NCBI GenBank assembly: GCA_037138535.1
Contig: JBAXIG010000004.1
Coordinates: forward strand, 1 to 43,865
Reading direction: 5' to 3'
DNA: 43,865 nt
DNA from: GCA-2737595 sp037138535
Lineage (GTDB): Bacteria > Actinomycetota > Actinomycetes > Nanopelagicales > Nanopelagicaceae
Shown here: piece after piece, positions 1 through 8,508 of the stretch
How positions within the stretch are numbered: position 1 is the first letter of the stretch
How the letters are laid out: the number at the start of each line of letters is the position of its first letter
Notes under the pieces: generated by a model
What the model was told of the DNA's origin: nothing
Seen by the model: the letters and a program-made list of their open reading frames with translations, nothing else
Databases searched by the model: none
Position numbers and translations under genes: made by a program

Positions 1-55
1 CCTTTCGGGCACTAGCACCTCAAGCTAGCGCGTCTGCCTATTCCGCCACCCGGAC
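1..55 (-). tRNA. tRNA-Leu(GAG), 3' part cut off by the window edge
   Basis: Read on the minus strand, the sequence starts with acceptor strand GTCCGGG at position 55, followed by a D arm and an anticodon stem CTAGC/GCTAG closing the loop TTGAGGT (17-23). The anticodon is GAG (19-21). The start of a long class II variable arm (TGCCCGAAAGGG) follows, which is typical of leucine tRNAs. The T arm and the 3' acceptor strand lie beyond the window start. Confidence 0.93.
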
Positions 56-70
56 AAGGTGTGAAGGGCG

Positions 71-100
71 AGAGTACCAACTTCAACGACTCCCACCCAA
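71..100 (-). promoter_or_regulatory. Probable promoter of tRNA-Leu
   Basis: On the minus strand, TTGGGT (95-100) and TACTCT (71-76) are separated by 18 nt. The -10-like box lies 15 nt before the mature tRNA 5' end, a normal distance for a short processed leader. This is inferred from motif and spacing only. Confidence 0.45.
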
Positions 101-142
101 TTTGCCGGCTTTTCCCTCCCTAGAGGCCCATCAGGGATCCCC

Positions 143-1456
143 ATGCGCCATGATGTAGCCATGAAAGAGACCATTGAGAATGAGACCGTTGCGATTCTGC
201 AAGACCTGATCAGAATCCCTTCAGAGAATTTTGGCGATCGCGGTGATGAGCAAGAGGTCGCCCGCTACATTCACTCAAGTCTGGCAGAGGTCGGCATTGA
301 GTCCGAACTGATCGAATCTGCCCCTGGACGCACGAACGTGGCCGCTCGCATTAAGGGTGCTAGTGATCGCCCGGGGTTAGTCCTTCATGGCCATATCGAT
401 GTGGTCCCGGCCGATGCTAAAGATTGGTCAGTCGATCCCTTCTCTGGTGTGATCCAAGATGACGCAGTATGGGGCCGCGGAGCCGTCGACATGAAAGATA
501 TGGACGCCATGATGCTCGCTACCGTGCGCAGTTGGGCGCGAAGCGGCTACCAACCCCCTCGTGACATCTCACTGGTCTTCTTTGCCGATGAGGAAGCCGG
601 CGGAAGCTACGGCTCTCGGTGGATGGTAGAAAATCGTCCAGACGTTTTTGCAGGATGCAATGAAGCGATCTCCGAGGTGGGCGGATTCTCCATCACCCTG
701 GAAAACAAAGCTCGCCTCTATCTGATCGAAACTGCTCAGAAAGGGATCCATTGGATGCGCCTGGTCGCTGAAGGGCGCGCTGGTCATGGCTCTATGGTGC
801 ATCCGGATAACGCAGTCACGGCGGTGGCCGAAGCAGTTGCTCGTATCGGAAACTATGAGTGGCCACTTCGTCGAACCAAATCGGTTGATGAACTTCTTGA
901 GCGAGTTGCGGAAGTTTTAGGAGTCGAATACGACCCTAATGATCCTGAACCTCTTGTAGCGCGATTAGGCCCGGTGGCCCGACTGGTCGGTGCCACTTTG
1001 CGGAATACTGCAAATCCCACACGACTTAATGCGGGGTATAAGGAGAACGTGATTCCTCAGACGGCGAGTGCCGTAATCGACGGTCGATTCCTTCCGGGAT
1101 TTGAAGATGAACTGAACGAAACAATTCGTACTTTGGCCGGAGAAAAAGTGCGGGTGGAGACCATCACTTCAGACATTGCACTTGAGGCTGCGTTCGAAGG
1201 CGCGATGGTGGAGAACATGGTTAATTCGATTCTTGCCGAGGACCCAGAGGGGATTCCCGTGCCTTACACCTTGAGTGGTGGCACTGACAATAAGGCGCTC
1301 TCACAACTGGGAATCAAGGGCTATGGATTCTCTCCACTTAAGTTGCCGGCAGATTTAGATTTCACCGCGCTCTTTCATGGAATCGATGAGCGGGTACCGG
1401 TGGAGAGCCTTAAATTTGGGGCACGCGTGCTGGATCGCTTCTTGCGAAACGTTTAG
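143..1456 (+). CDS. M20 family metallopeptidase (dipeptidase / succinyl-diaminopimelate desuccinylase-like)
   Basis: A 437-residue zinc-dependent amidohydrolase of the M20/M28 clan, expected to be cytosolic and to cleave small peptides or N-acyl amino acids. The metal site shows as HGHIDVV (about 82-88, His84 and Asp86), Asp116 in GRGAVDMKD, and FADEEAGG (about 147-154) with the catalytic Glu150 and metal ligand Glu151. The dimerisation insert and a C-terminal catalytic half ending in a conserved Gly-rich segment and a late His (LFHGIDE) are present, so the gene looks intact. ATG 143 has AGGG six nt upstream; an in-frame ATG at 161 is an alternative. It converges on the next gene, whose stop overlaps this one by 4 nt. 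Family assignment is firm; substrate is unknown. Confidence 0.9.
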   Translation: MRHDVAMKETIENETVAILQDLIRIPSENFGDRGDEQEVARYIHSSLAEVGIESELIESAPGRTNVAARIKGASDRPGLVLHGHIDVVPADAKDWSVDPFSGVIQDDAVWGRGAVDMKDMDAMMLATVRSWARSGYQPPRDISLVFFADEEAGGSYGSRWMVENRPDVFAGCNEAISEVGGFSITLENKARLYLIETAQKGIHWMRLVAEGRAGHGSMVHPDNAVTAVAEAVARIGNYEWPLRRTKSVDELLERVAEVLGVEYDPNDPEPLVARLGPVARLVGATLRNTANPTRLNAGYKENVIPQTASAVIDGRFLPGFEDELNETIRTLAGEKVRVETITSDIALEAAFEGAMVENMVNSILAEDPEGIPVPYTLSGGTDNKALSQLGIKGYGFSPLKLPADLDFTALFHGIDERVPVESLKFGARVLDRFLRNV

Positions 1457-1656
1457 CCAAAATCAATTCTGGTAGCTCGAATAATTCTCCGTCGAAGTGT
1501 GATGATGCGTTTTCCGTCGTGACGAATCTGCACCTTATCCAACGTCCAATGATGGAGTTCGGCCTCTTCGACGAGCATTGATTTCACAGCACTGCGTGGG
1601 AAGTCCTTAGGCACAGTAATCGTTCGATACTCCAAAACGCTTTGTTGTCTGGCCAT
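1453..1656 (-). CDS. Small DUF5703-type actinobacterial protein
   Basis: A 67-residue basic protein without membrane segments. The pattern of an N-terminal strand with VPKDFPRSAVKSMLVEEAE, then HHWTLDKVQI, then GKRIITLRRRII matches my recollection of the small DUF5703 family found across Actinobacteria, whose function is unknown. The minus-strand start has a purine-rich GAGGGGAT about 8 nt upstream. It lies 12 nt downstream of the aldo/keto reductase and is probably cotranscribed with it. Its TAA overlaps the TAG of the convergent peptidase gene. Confidence 0.75.
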   Translation of the reverse strand: MARQQSVLEYRTITVPKDFPRSAVKSMLVEEAELHHWTLDKVQIRHDGKRIITLRRRIIRATRIDFG

Positions 1657-1668
1657 CGGTAGATCCCC

Positions 1669-2619
1669 TCAGCTCGGAGTCGACACATCATTTAGCGCAT
1701 CACGAACAACTGCAGGAAGGGTAACGCCTTCGGCTAGAAGCACGCCACGAAGTTGCGCAGCAGTTCGAGCACCTACGATTGCAGATGTCACCCCAGGAGC
1801 ATCGCGCACCCATGCGAGGGCAACCTCCAAGGGCGCGATACCAAGACCGTCTGAGGCGGCGGCCACGGCATCAACGATGCTGCGCGAACGTTGGTCTAAA
1901 TATGGTTCCACGAAACCTGCAAAATGTGGACTTGCTCCACGAGAATCAATCGGAAGTCCACTTCGATATTTGCCAGTGAGCACCCCGCGACCAAGTGGAC
2001 TCCACGCTAAGAATCCCATCCCTAATGCTTGTGTGCAGGGGAGTATCTCTCGTTCCACATTTCTCGAAAGGAGTGAGTACTCATTCTGTGTCGAAGCGAT
2101 CGTAGCTTTGAGAGCTGCGCTCTCTTGAATCGAGAATGCCCGAGCTGTTTGCCAACCGGTGTAGTTGGAAATTCCGGCATACCGCACTCGGCCAGAAATA
2201 ACGGCTACATCGAGCGCTGCGAGAGACTCATCCAACGGCGTGATGTCATCCCATGCGTGTAGTTGCCAAATGTCGAGATGGTCGGTGCCAAGTCGTTGTA
2301 AAGATTGGTCTAACTCTCGAAGAATGGTGCGCTTTGAAGTATCAACAGCCCTCACTCCATTTACATAAGAGAGTCCGCTCTTTGATGCGAGCACAATGTC
2401 CGCTCGCTTAACAAGTGCCCCGAGAAGACCTCCCACTACCCGTTCACTATCGCCGCTTCCATAGAGCGCGGCGGTGTCAACGAAATTTCCGCCCGCATCA
2501 ACAAATTCGCGCAATTGATCGGCTGCCTCATGTTCGTCAGTATCTCGACCCCAGGTCATGGTTCCTAGACCAATCCTTGAGAGGTGGAGACCAGTAGATC
2601 CGAGGCGGCGCAATTCCAT
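1669..2619 (-). CDS. Aldo/keto reductase
   Basis: A 316-residue NADPH-dependent TIM-barrel oxidoreductase that reduces aldehydes or ketones. The catalytic tetrad is visible: Asp48 in NFVDTAALYG, Tyr53, Lys80 in VLASKSGL and His121 in WQLHAWD. The C-terminal cofactor-binding segment SAIVGARTAAQL is also present. The open frame extends upstream to 2736, but homologues start at MELRRLGSTGL, and ATG 2619 is preceded at 7 nt by TAGTGT, so I chose this start. It is divergent from the flavin oxidoreductase gene and followed by the DUF5703-type gene. Substrate is unknown. Confidence 0.9.
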   Translation of the reverse strand: MELRRLGSTGLHLSRIGLGTMTWGRDTDEHEAADQLREFVDAGGNFVDTAALYGSGDSERVVGGLLGALVKRADIVLASKSGLSYVNGVRAVDTSKRTILRELDQSLQRLGTDHLDIWQLHAWDDITPLDESLAALDVAVISGRVRYAGISNYTGWQTARAFSIQESAALKATIASTQNEYSLLSRNVEREILPCTQALGMGFLAWSPLGRGVLTGKYRSGLPIDSRGASPHFAGFVEPYLDQRSRSIVDAVAAASDGLGIAPLEVALAWVRDAPGVTSAIVGARTAAQLRGVLLAEGVTLPAVVRDALNDVSTPS

Positions 2620-2626
2620 GTACGCG

Positions 2627-2632
2627 ACACTA
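2627..2632 (-). promoter_or_regulatory. -10 box (TAGTGT), near-leaderless start of the aldo/keto reductase
   Basis: TAGTGT on the minus strand lies 7 nt before ATG 2619, so transcription would begin at or next to the start codon. It belongs to the TANNNT-N6/7-start series seen throughout this window. Confidence 0.55.
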
Positions 2633-2674
2633 GTACCCGAAGAGGCTGTAATCTGATCTTCCACGCTACGGAGG

Positions 2675-3736
2675 ATGATGAAGCTCGCACTTAATCTCGG
2701 ATACTGGTCAGGCGAGGCCGCTACTAACACCGCCAATATTGAGTTAGCCCTCGAGGCCGAACGTCTCGGGTTTGATTCTGTCTGGGCGGCGGAAGCTTAT
2801 GGATCGGACGCCGCCACCGTGCTCTCGTTCATAGGGGCCAAGACGTCCCGGATCGGCCTGGGATCTGCGATCTTCCAGATTCCCGGTCGCTCTCCCGCGT
2901 TGACAGCTATGACGGCAGCCACCCTCGATGCACTCTCAGAGGGACGTTTTCGCCTTGGGATCGGAGTTTCTGGGCCGCAGGTCAGCGAAGGATGGCATGG
3001 TGTGCGCTTCGACGCACCGCTGGCACGAACTCGTGAATATCTGGAGGTCCTCCGGCTGGCGTTGGGTCGCCAGGTCGTGAAGCACGACGGTGTGCATTAT
3101 CCGCTGCCCTTACCTGATGGTCCCGGTAGAGCCCTCCGCCTCACTATTCATCCGTTTCGTGAAGAGATTCCGATCCTGCTTGCGGCCGTGGGACCGAAGA
3201 ACTTGGAGTTGGCAGGTGAACTCACTGACGGTTGGCTGGCCGTCTTCCTCGCTCCAGATTTCGCCCCCGAACAGATTTCACATATCCAAACTGGCCGAGA
3301 CAAGGTGGGTAAGACCATGGAAGGTTTTGACGTGGTGGCCACCATGCCGATAGTTCCCGGTCGCGATATTGAGATGTGTGCCAATCTAGTTCGACCTTAT
3401 GCGGCTCTTTACGTAGGCGGCATGGGGAGTCGAGATAAGAACTTCTATAACAATTTGGTGGTGCGCATGGGTTACGAAAAGGAAGCGGAAGAGGTGCAGG
3501 ACAAGTACCTCGCTCGCGACTACGACGGAGCCATGATGGCCATTCCTTTTGATTTCCTCGACCAGACTTCCCTCCTGGGCGGTCCTGAACACATGACGGA
3601 GAAGATGCAAGCGCACGCGGCGGCAGGTGTCACTACGTTGGCGTTGGCCCTACCTGACTCCGTTCCCATTGAAGCGCGCATAAAGGCGCTACGGATGGGT
3701 GCAGAAGCATTCGACAAAGCGGGAGTCGCATCGTGA
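2675..3736 (+). CDS. LLM-class (luciferase-like) F420/flavin-dependent oxidoreductase
   Basis: A 353-residue bacterial-luciferase-like TIM barrel. Diagnostic stretches are LALNLGYWSG at the N terminus, AERLGFDSVWAAEAYGSDA, RIGLGSAIFQIPGRSP, LDALSEGRFRLGIGVSGPQV and ELTDGWLAVF, all typical of actinobacterial F420-dependent LLM enzymes. Two consecutive ATG codons (2675, 2678) follow GGAGG directly; 2678 gives the better, though still short, spacing. The gene heads a plus-strand run in which uppP overlaps its end (GTGA). Cofactor F420 is inferred from family habit, since FMN members look alike, and the substrate is unknown. Confidence 0.85.
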   Translation: MMKLALNLGYWSGEAATNTANIELALEAERLGFDSVWAAEAYGSDAATVLSFIGAKTSRIGLGSAIFQIPGRSPALTAMTAATLDALSEGRFRLGIGVSGPQVSEGWHGVRFDAPLARTREYLEVLRLALGRQVVKHDGVHYPLPLPDGPGRALRLTIHPFREEIPILLAAVGPKNLELAGELTDGWLAVFLAPDFAPEQISHIQTGRDKVGKTMEGFDVVATMPIVPGRDIEMCANLVRPYAALYVGGMGSRDKNFYNNLVVRMGYEKEAEEVQDKYLARDYDGAMMAIPFDFLDQTSLLGGPEHMTEKMQAHAAAGVTTLALALPDSVPIEARIKALRMGAEAFDKAGVAS

Positions 3737-4548
3737 CCTTTCTTGAATCGATCGTGTTGGGCGTCGTTCAAGGTCTCACTGAATTTCTTCCCATTTCATC
3801 AAATGCCCATATGCGAATTGCCGCGGCGGTATTCGGGTGGTCAGATCCGGGTGCGGCTTTCTCGGCGGTGACTCAAATTGGCACGGAGATTGCAGTACTT
3901 CTCTATTTTCGTAAAGACATCATCCTGATTATTAAAGCATTCTTCAAGGGTCTCACTGGCAGCGCCTATCGAAAAAGTAACGATTGGCGTCTCGCACTAT
4001 TCGTCATAATTGGTTCTCTACCAATAGCGATTCTCGGCCTTTCGCTGAGGCATCCGATTGAAAACCAATTCAGATCATTGAAAATCATTGCGTTATCGCT
4101 CATAGTTTTCGCAATCGTAATTGGAGTAGTCGATCGTCGCGCTAAAGAAACCAAGGAATTGACGTCCCTTACGCTCCCTGACGCAATCAAATTCGGACTT
4201 GCACAAAGTTTGGCGCTCATCCCGGGCGTTTCGAGATCAGGTGGCACTATAGCCGCCGGTTTGGCTCTGGGATATTCACGGGTGGCAGCGGCTCGGTACT
4301 CGTTCCTCCTCGCCATCCCAGCAGTCCTTGGCTCAGGAGGTGTAGAACTGAGCAAGATCGGGGGAGCGGACTCGCCGAGCGTCGCCCCCACCGTTCTTGC
4401 CACGGTGATCGCTTTTGGAGTGGGCTATCTCGTCATCGCTTGGCTCCTCAAATTTCTCACCACACACACATTCCTCGGCTTCATGATTTATCGCGTTGCT
4501 CTGGGTTCCGCGGTGTTCGTAGCTCTCGGCGCTGGGGTGATCTCCTGA
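3733..4548 (+). CDS. uppP: Undecaprenyl-diphosphatase UppP (BacA)
   Basis: A 271-residue polytopic membrane enzyme that dephosphorylates undecaprenyl pyrophosphate to recycle the lipid carrier of peptidoglycan synthesis; loss or overexpression alters bacitracin sensitivity in other bacteria. The two signature motifs are visible: QGLTEFLPISSNAH (Glu17, His26) and PGVSRSGGT (Arg168), which form the active site. About seven or eight hydrophobic helices follow the family pattern and the length is usual. The GTG start overlaps the previous stop (GTGA), and the stop overlaps the ATG of the phosphatase gene (TGATG), implying translational coupling. Confidence 0.96.
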   Translation: MTFLESIVLGVVQGLTEFLPISSNAHMRIAAAVFGWSDPGAAFSAVTQIGTEIAVLLYFRKDIILIIKAFFKGLTGSAYRKSNDWRLALFVIIGSLPIAILGLSLRHPIENQFRSLKIIALSLIVFAIVIGVVDRRAKETKELTSLTLPDAIKFGLAQSLALIPGVSRSGGTIAAGLALGYSRVAAARYSFLLAIPAVLGSGGVELSKIGGADSPSVAPTVLATVIAFGVGYLVIAWLLKFLTTHTFLGFMIYRVALGSAVFVALGAGVIS

Positions 4549-5240
4549 TGTCCGAAATTCTCTTGGTACGACACGCTCGCTCGTCGGCAAACGCTTCTGG
4601 GGTATTAGCCGGACGTGCGAAGGGCGTACATCTTGATGAAATTGGTAAGGATCAAGCGAAGAGATTGGCTTTGGCATTGGCCAATGTTCCCATCACTGGT
4701 TTGATCTCTAGTCCGCTGGATCGATGTATGCAAACAGCACGAACTATCGGTGCGAACCATCCAAATATTTCATTAGTCAAGAATGCTGATTTGATCGAGA
4801 TGGATTATGGAGTGTGGAGTGGGCTGAAATTGTCTGCGCTTTCAAAACGCAAGGAGTGGAGTGCAATTCAGAGCACCCCTTCGCAAGTGCGATTCCCTGA
4901 GGGCGAGTCCTTCCTCGAAATGAACGCAAGAGTGAATCAGGCAATTGATGACGTTTTTACTCAGTATTCGAAAGGGAAGAAACGTCAAATAATTGCGATA
5001 TGCACTCATGGGGATGTAATTAAGGCAATCATTGCGCACTCCTTGGGCCTTCATCTGGATGCGTTTCAGAAAATCGTGGTTGACCCGGCTTCTGTCTCAA
5101 TTTTGCGGCAAGAAGGAAACTCACGATTTGTTATATCGCAGAATATAAAAGCAGATGGTCTGGAAAGTTTACTCGGTGTTCGAAAGAGTGCAGCAACGGT
5201 AGGGGGCGGCGATGGCTCGAGTCATTCACGAGTTCGATAA
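4548..5240 (+). CDS. Histidine phosphatase family protein (MSMEG_4193-type)
   Basis: A 230-residue member of the phosphoglycerate-mutase-like histidine phosphatases. Visible active-site residues are Arg8-His9 (VRHARS, with Ala where RHG is usual), Arg59 in SSPLDR, Glu84 in EMDYGVW and His154 in CTHGD. Together with the next two genes and mshC it matches a conserved actinobacterial cluster in which this gene is annotated as an MSMEG_4193-type phosphomutase. The frame is open further upstream, but ATG 4548, overlapping the uppP stop, gives the right N terminus (MSEILLVRHAR). Its last 29 nt overlap the DUF3090-type gene. Substrate is unknown. Confidence 0.88.
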   Translation: MSEILLVRHARSSANASGVLAGRAKGVHLDEIGKDQAKRLALALANVPITGLISSPLDRCMQTARTIGANHPNISLVKNADLIEMDYGVWSGLKLSALSKRKEWSAIQSTPSQVRFPEGESFLEMNARVNQAIDDVFTQYSKGKKRQIIAICTHGDVIKAIIAHSLGLHLDAFQKIVVDPASVSILRQEGNSRFVISQNIKADGLESLLGVRKSAATVGGGDGSSHSRVR

Positions 5241-5730
5241 TCCCGACTCTTTTGTAGCCGGCGCCATCGGCCTGCCTGGGGAACGAACTTTTTATTTGCA
5301 GGTAATAGATGGCCGAAGATCATTTTCGGTCTCTCTGGAAAAAGAACAAGTCTCTTTGCTTGCAGCTCGAATTCTCGAAATGATTGCGGGGCGCACAAGT
5401 CCTCAAGCAAAACCTGGTGGATCATCCTTAGACCTTCCACTTGTGGAAGAGTTTCGGGTTGGTGTCCTCGGTCTGGCATTCAGTAATGAAGAGAACCTAG
5501 TCATTATTGAAGCGCAGGCAATCGCGGAGAATAGCGAGACCTTGCTAGACGAAGATGAAGAAGAGGGCCCCGATCTTTTGCGTGTTCAGTTGAAGATTGA
5601 CGCCGCATTTGAATTTTCAACTGGTGCCCAAGCCGTCGTTTCTGCGGGCCGCCCACCCTGCCCATTTTGCGGCATAGTGCTCGATCCCACCGGTCATGTT
5701 TGTCCAAGAGCTAACGGTTACCGTCGCTAA
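5212..5730 (+). CDS. DUF3090 family protein with C-terminal zinc-finger-like motif
   Basis: A 172-residue protein of unknown function. The N terminus (VIHEFDNPDSFVAG, GERTFYLQ) and the central acidic stretch (DEDEEEGPD) match the DUF3090/TIGR03847 family of Actinobacteria. The C terminus ends in PPCPFCG and HVCPRANGYRR, a Cys-x2-Cys plus a third Cys that could bind metal. No membrane segment or signal peptide is seen. It overlaps its upstream neighbour by 29 nt and its downstream neighbour by up to 35 nt, so the three products are probably made together and may act in one process. Confidence 0.85.
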   Translation: MARVIHEFDNPDSFVAGAIGLPGERTFYLQVIDGRRSFSVSLEKEQVSLLAARILEMIAGRTSPQAKPGGSSLDLPLVEEFRVGVLGLAFSNEENLVIIEAQAIAENSETLLDEDEEEGPDLLRVQLKIDAAFEFSTGAQAVVSAGRPPCPFCGIVLDPTGHVCPRANGYRR

Positions 5731-6418
5731 AGTGCTCTCACTCACCCAACTCGCGCTCGGCGAGATTGAAGTATCAGGACGCCTTGTCGAGGCCTCCAAT
5801 GCGACCCTCTTTGGATCCATTCGTGTAGGAGAAGAATTTTTGGGTAATGTCATCTACAAGCCCACTAGGGGCGAACGACCTCTCTGGGACTTTCCGCATG
5901 GCACGCTCGCACAGAGAGAAGTCGCCGCATTCCAGCTCTCCGAGACCCTGGGTTGGGATGTAGTGCCGCCAACACTCCTGCGAGATGGTCCATACGGAAT
6001 CGGAATGGTGCAATCCTGGATCGATATTGATGAAGAGATTGACATCGTCGAAGTTGGTCAAGGAGACCACACAGACATTATCCGAATGGTGCTTTTCGAC
6101 GCGCTCATCAACAACACAGATCGAAAGTTCGGGCATATTCTGCCGGTGGATGGCCGCATCTTCGGATGCGATCATGGAGTAACTTTTCATCAAGAAGATA
6201 AGTTGCGAACCGTACTTTGGCAATTCCGCGGAGAACCGATACCAGTGGAGTTACTCAACGACCTGAATCGTCTTGAAGAAGCGCTCCCCATTCTTGAGCA
6301 ACTCATACATCCCGAGGAGATTGTCGCTCTCGTCAAAAGGAGTGAGAGTCTGAGCAGCCGGGGCACATTTCCGCAACCTTCCGATGATTGGCCGGCGGTC
6401 CCTTGGCCACCCTTCTAA
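5696..6418 (+). CDS. SCO1664-family protein (PI3/4-kinase-like fold)
   Basis: A protein of up to 240 residues resembling the TIGR03843/SCO1664 family. Visible family segments are EASNATLFGSI, YKPTRGERPLWDFP (a Lys in a kinase-like nucleotide site), GTLAQREVAAFQLSE, GMVQSWID, NNTDRKFGHIL and FGCDHGVTFH. The NxxDR and DHG motifs look like a catalytic loop and metal-binding residues of the PI3K/4K-like or HipA-like kinase fold. ATG 5696 would overlap the preceding gene by 35 nt; GTG 5732, one nt after that stop, is in frame and equally credible. It ends the run of uncharacterised genes before mshC. Kinase activity is inference. Confidence 0.82.
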   Translation: MFVQELTVTVAKVLSLTQLALGEIEVSGRLVEASNATLFGSIRVGEEFLGNVIYKPTRGERPLWDFPHGTLAQREVAAFQLSETLGWDVVPPTLLRDGPYGIGMVQSWIDIDEEIDIVEVGQGDHTDIIRMVLFDALINNTDRKFGHILPVDGRIFGCDHGVTFHQEDKLRTVLWQFRGEPIPVELLNDLNRLEEALPILEQLIHPEEIVALVKRSESLSSRGTFPQPSDDWPAVPWPPF

Positions 6419-6424
6419 AAGTAG

Positions 6425-6430
6425 TAGGCT
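6425..6430 (+). promoter_or_regulatory. -10 box (TAGGCT) of leaderless mshC
   Basis: TAGGCT followed by six nt and then GTG 6437. The extended string TAGGCTCCTG recurs at the PAC2 gene start (8505-8514, minus strand). No convincing -35 box is visible. Confidence 0.6.
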
Positions 6431-6436
6431 CCTGCA

Positions 6437-7660
6437 GTGATCTCCTGGCCCTCGCCATTCATCCCGAAAATTGGTGAAGGCGCATATCTCAGCGGCATCA
6501 ACATGTGGAGTTCGGAGTTTGAACGCTTGATTCCCACTGGATCAATGGAGCGTGCCGATCTCTATGTCTGTGGAATAACCCCATACGACGCTACTCACAT
6601 GGGCCATGCGGCAACTTACGTGGCATTTGATCTACTTCAGCGGGTCTGGCTTGATGCGGGCTATCCAGTTCGCTACGTACAGAACGTTACCGATATCGAC
6701 GATCCTCTCCTGGTACGCGCAGCTGAACGAGGAGTCTCATGGGAATCCATCGCAGAGAGCGAAACCCAACTCTTCCGAGAAGATATGACAGCACTGCGTG
6801 TTATTCCACCCATGGCATACATCGGCGCAGTTGAAAGCATTCCGCTTGTAGTTGAGGCCGTGGCGAAACTTTTAGCGTCAGGGGCTGCCTATTGGGTCGA
6901 TCAAGATGTGTATTTCACTGTCGCCAGCGATCCAGAGTTTGGCGGTAGAAGCCACCTCGCTGAATCTACCCAACTCAAGATTTTTGGTGAACGTGGGGGT
7001 GACCCTGATCGTGTGGGAAAACGTGCCCCGCTAGATTGCCTGCTCTGGAGAGGGAAGCGAGAGGGTGAGCCCTTCTGGGAGAGCTCCTTAGGTGCAGGCC
7101 GCCCTGGTTGGCACATTGAGTGCTCTGCTATTGCACTTCATTACCTTGGACAAAGTATTGACGTTCAAGGCGGTGGATCAGATTTACTCTTTCCACATCA
7201 TGACATGGGCGCCTCAGAAGCTTTCGCTCTTACAGGTAAACGCTTTGCTCAGAATTTCATACATGCTGGAATGATTGGTCTCGATGGGGAGAAGATGAGT
7301 AAGAGCAAGGGTAATCTCGTCTTCGTATCCACATTGCGTCAATCAGGTGTCGACTCAAATGCCATACGGCTTGCGCTCATGGAAAGTCACTATCGAAGCA
7401 ACCGCGATTGGAGCACTGATTTACTGGCGCGCGCAGATAATAGATTGCAAGAGTGGAAGAAAGCATTTGCGCACTCGCGTGGAACGTCGGCACACGAAAC
7501 GATTGCGGCGATCCGCAGTGCTCTATCGGATGACCTAGACACTCCTAGGGCACTAGAAGCAGTCGATGAGTGGGCTAGGAAGCAGCACGGTGAAGGCGAT
7601 GTGGGTGGACCTGGCTTGATGTCTAGGGCGTTAGACACGCTCTTAGGCATTGCGCTTTAG
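6437..7660 (+). CDS. mshC: Cysteine:glucosaminyl-inositol ligase MshC (mycothiol synthesis)
   Basis: A 407-residue homologue of cysteinyl-tRNA synthetase that joins cysteine to GlcN-Ins using ATP, the step before acetylation by MshD in mycothiol synthesis. The class I signatures are clear: YVCGITPYDATHMGHA (about 43-58, with zinc ligand Cys45 and the HIGH-like motif) and KMSKS (286-290). Cys229 in HIECSAIA and His254 in FPHHDMGASE are further probable zinc ligands. The protein lacks the tRNA anticodon-binding tail of true CysRS, as expected for MshC. GTG 6437 fits a leaderless start (TAGGCT-N6-GTG); an ATG at 6503 would give a shorter N terminus. Its end overlaps the convergent PAC2 gene by 4 nt. 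Confidence 0.95.
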   Translation: MISWPSPFIPKIGEGAYLSGINMWSSEFERLIPTGSMERADLYVCGITPYDATHMGHAATYVAFDLLQRVWLDAGYPVRYVQNVTDIDDPLLVRAAERGVSWESIAESETQLFREDMTALRVIPPMAYIGAVESIPLVVEAVAKLLASGAAYWVDQDVYFTVASDPEFGGRSHLAESTQLKIFGERGGDPDRVGKRAPLDCLLWRGKREGEPFWESSLGAGRPGWHIECSAIALHYLGQSIDVQGGGSDLLFPHHDMGASEAFALTGKRFAQNFIHAGMIGLDGEKMSKSKGNLVFVSTLRQSGVDSNAIRLALMESHYRSNRDWSTDLLARADNRLQEWKKAFAHSRGTSAHETIAAIRSALSDDLDTPRALEAVDEWARKQHGEGDVGGPGLMSRALDTLLGIAL

Positions 7661-8502
7661 CGCTCTTCTCTACGCCTTAAGTAGCGTTCAAACTCTCGAG
7701 CAATCGCATCGCCACTAGCCTCTGGTAAGTCTGCAGCATCCTGTTGCTCTTCCAAACCCTGCACGTATTGCGCAACATCAGCATCTTCCAGTGAGAGTTG
7801 ATCGACACCTACCTCCCAAGCGAGCGCTTCCTCTTGGAGATCATCGATAGGAATTCGTACGCCAAGTAGGTCATCAAGTCTGTTCACCAGTGCCAAACTT
7901 GCCTTAGGACAAGGGGGCTGTGAGACATAGTGAGGCACCTGAGCCCACAGCGAAAATGCATCTACACCAGCGGCCAAACATGAATTCTGAAGGACGCCGA
8001 CAATACCTGTGGGTCCTTCATAGCGACTCGGTGGTAACCCAAATCGAAGTGACGTTGCTGAATCCGATCCAGAGCCAATGATATGAATGGGTCTCGTATG
8101 AGGCACTTCGGCAATGAGAGCGCCCAACGTCACGACCAACTCAACTTCAAGGTCATCAATGATGCCGATCATCTCTTCGCAAAAAGTACGCCATCGCATA
8201 GACGGTTCGATTCCTCGAACGATCACAAAATCTCTATCCAGGTGCGCCGGCGTGGCCACACTTATCGTGGTGGTGGGCCACTCGATCTCCCGACCAGATT
8301 CCTCAGTGACGTGGACGATGGGTCGATTAACTTGAAAATCGTAGTAATCCTCCGGGTCAAAAAAAGCTATCTCTTCTGCTTCCCATACTTCGATGAGATG
8401 TTCGACAGCGGCGGTGGCTGCATTGCCCGCATCATTCCACCCCTCGAAGGCGGCAATAAGTACAGGCTTACGAAGCGTCGGAAGCGCAATGATTTCCATC
8501 AC
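7657..8502 (-). CDS. PAC2 family protein (proteasome-assembly-chaperone-like)
   Basis: A protein of about 281 residues with the PAC2 fold: PVLIAAFEGWNDAGNAATAAVEHL at the N terminus, then FVIVRGIEPSMRWRTFC and GALIAEVPHTRPIHI. The family is named for eukaryotic proteasome assembly chaperones. Bacterial members are common in Actinobacteria next to mshC, with no settled function. GTG 8502 lies exactly 6 nt after TAGGCT, so I prefer it over the adjacent ATG 8499. The acidic C terminus (EEQQDAADLPEA, FERYLRRREER) may be flexible. Although a proteasome locus lies 5 kb away, a role in its assembly is untested. Confidence 0.88.
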   Translation of the reverse strand: MMEIIALPTLRKPVLIAAFEGWNDAGNAATAAVEHLIEVWEAEEIAFFDPEDYYDFQVNRPIVHVTEESGREIEWPTTTISVATPAHLDRDFVIVRGIEPSMRWRTFCEEMIGIIDDLEVELVVTLGALIAEVPHTRPIHIIGSGSDSATSLRFGLPPSRYEGPTGIVGVLQNSCLAAGVDAFSLWAQVPHYVSQPPCPKASLALVNRLDDLLGVRIPIDDLQEEALAWEVGVDQLSLEDADVAQYVQGLEEQQDAADLPEASGDAIAREFERYLRRREER

Positions 8503-8508
8503 TCCAGG

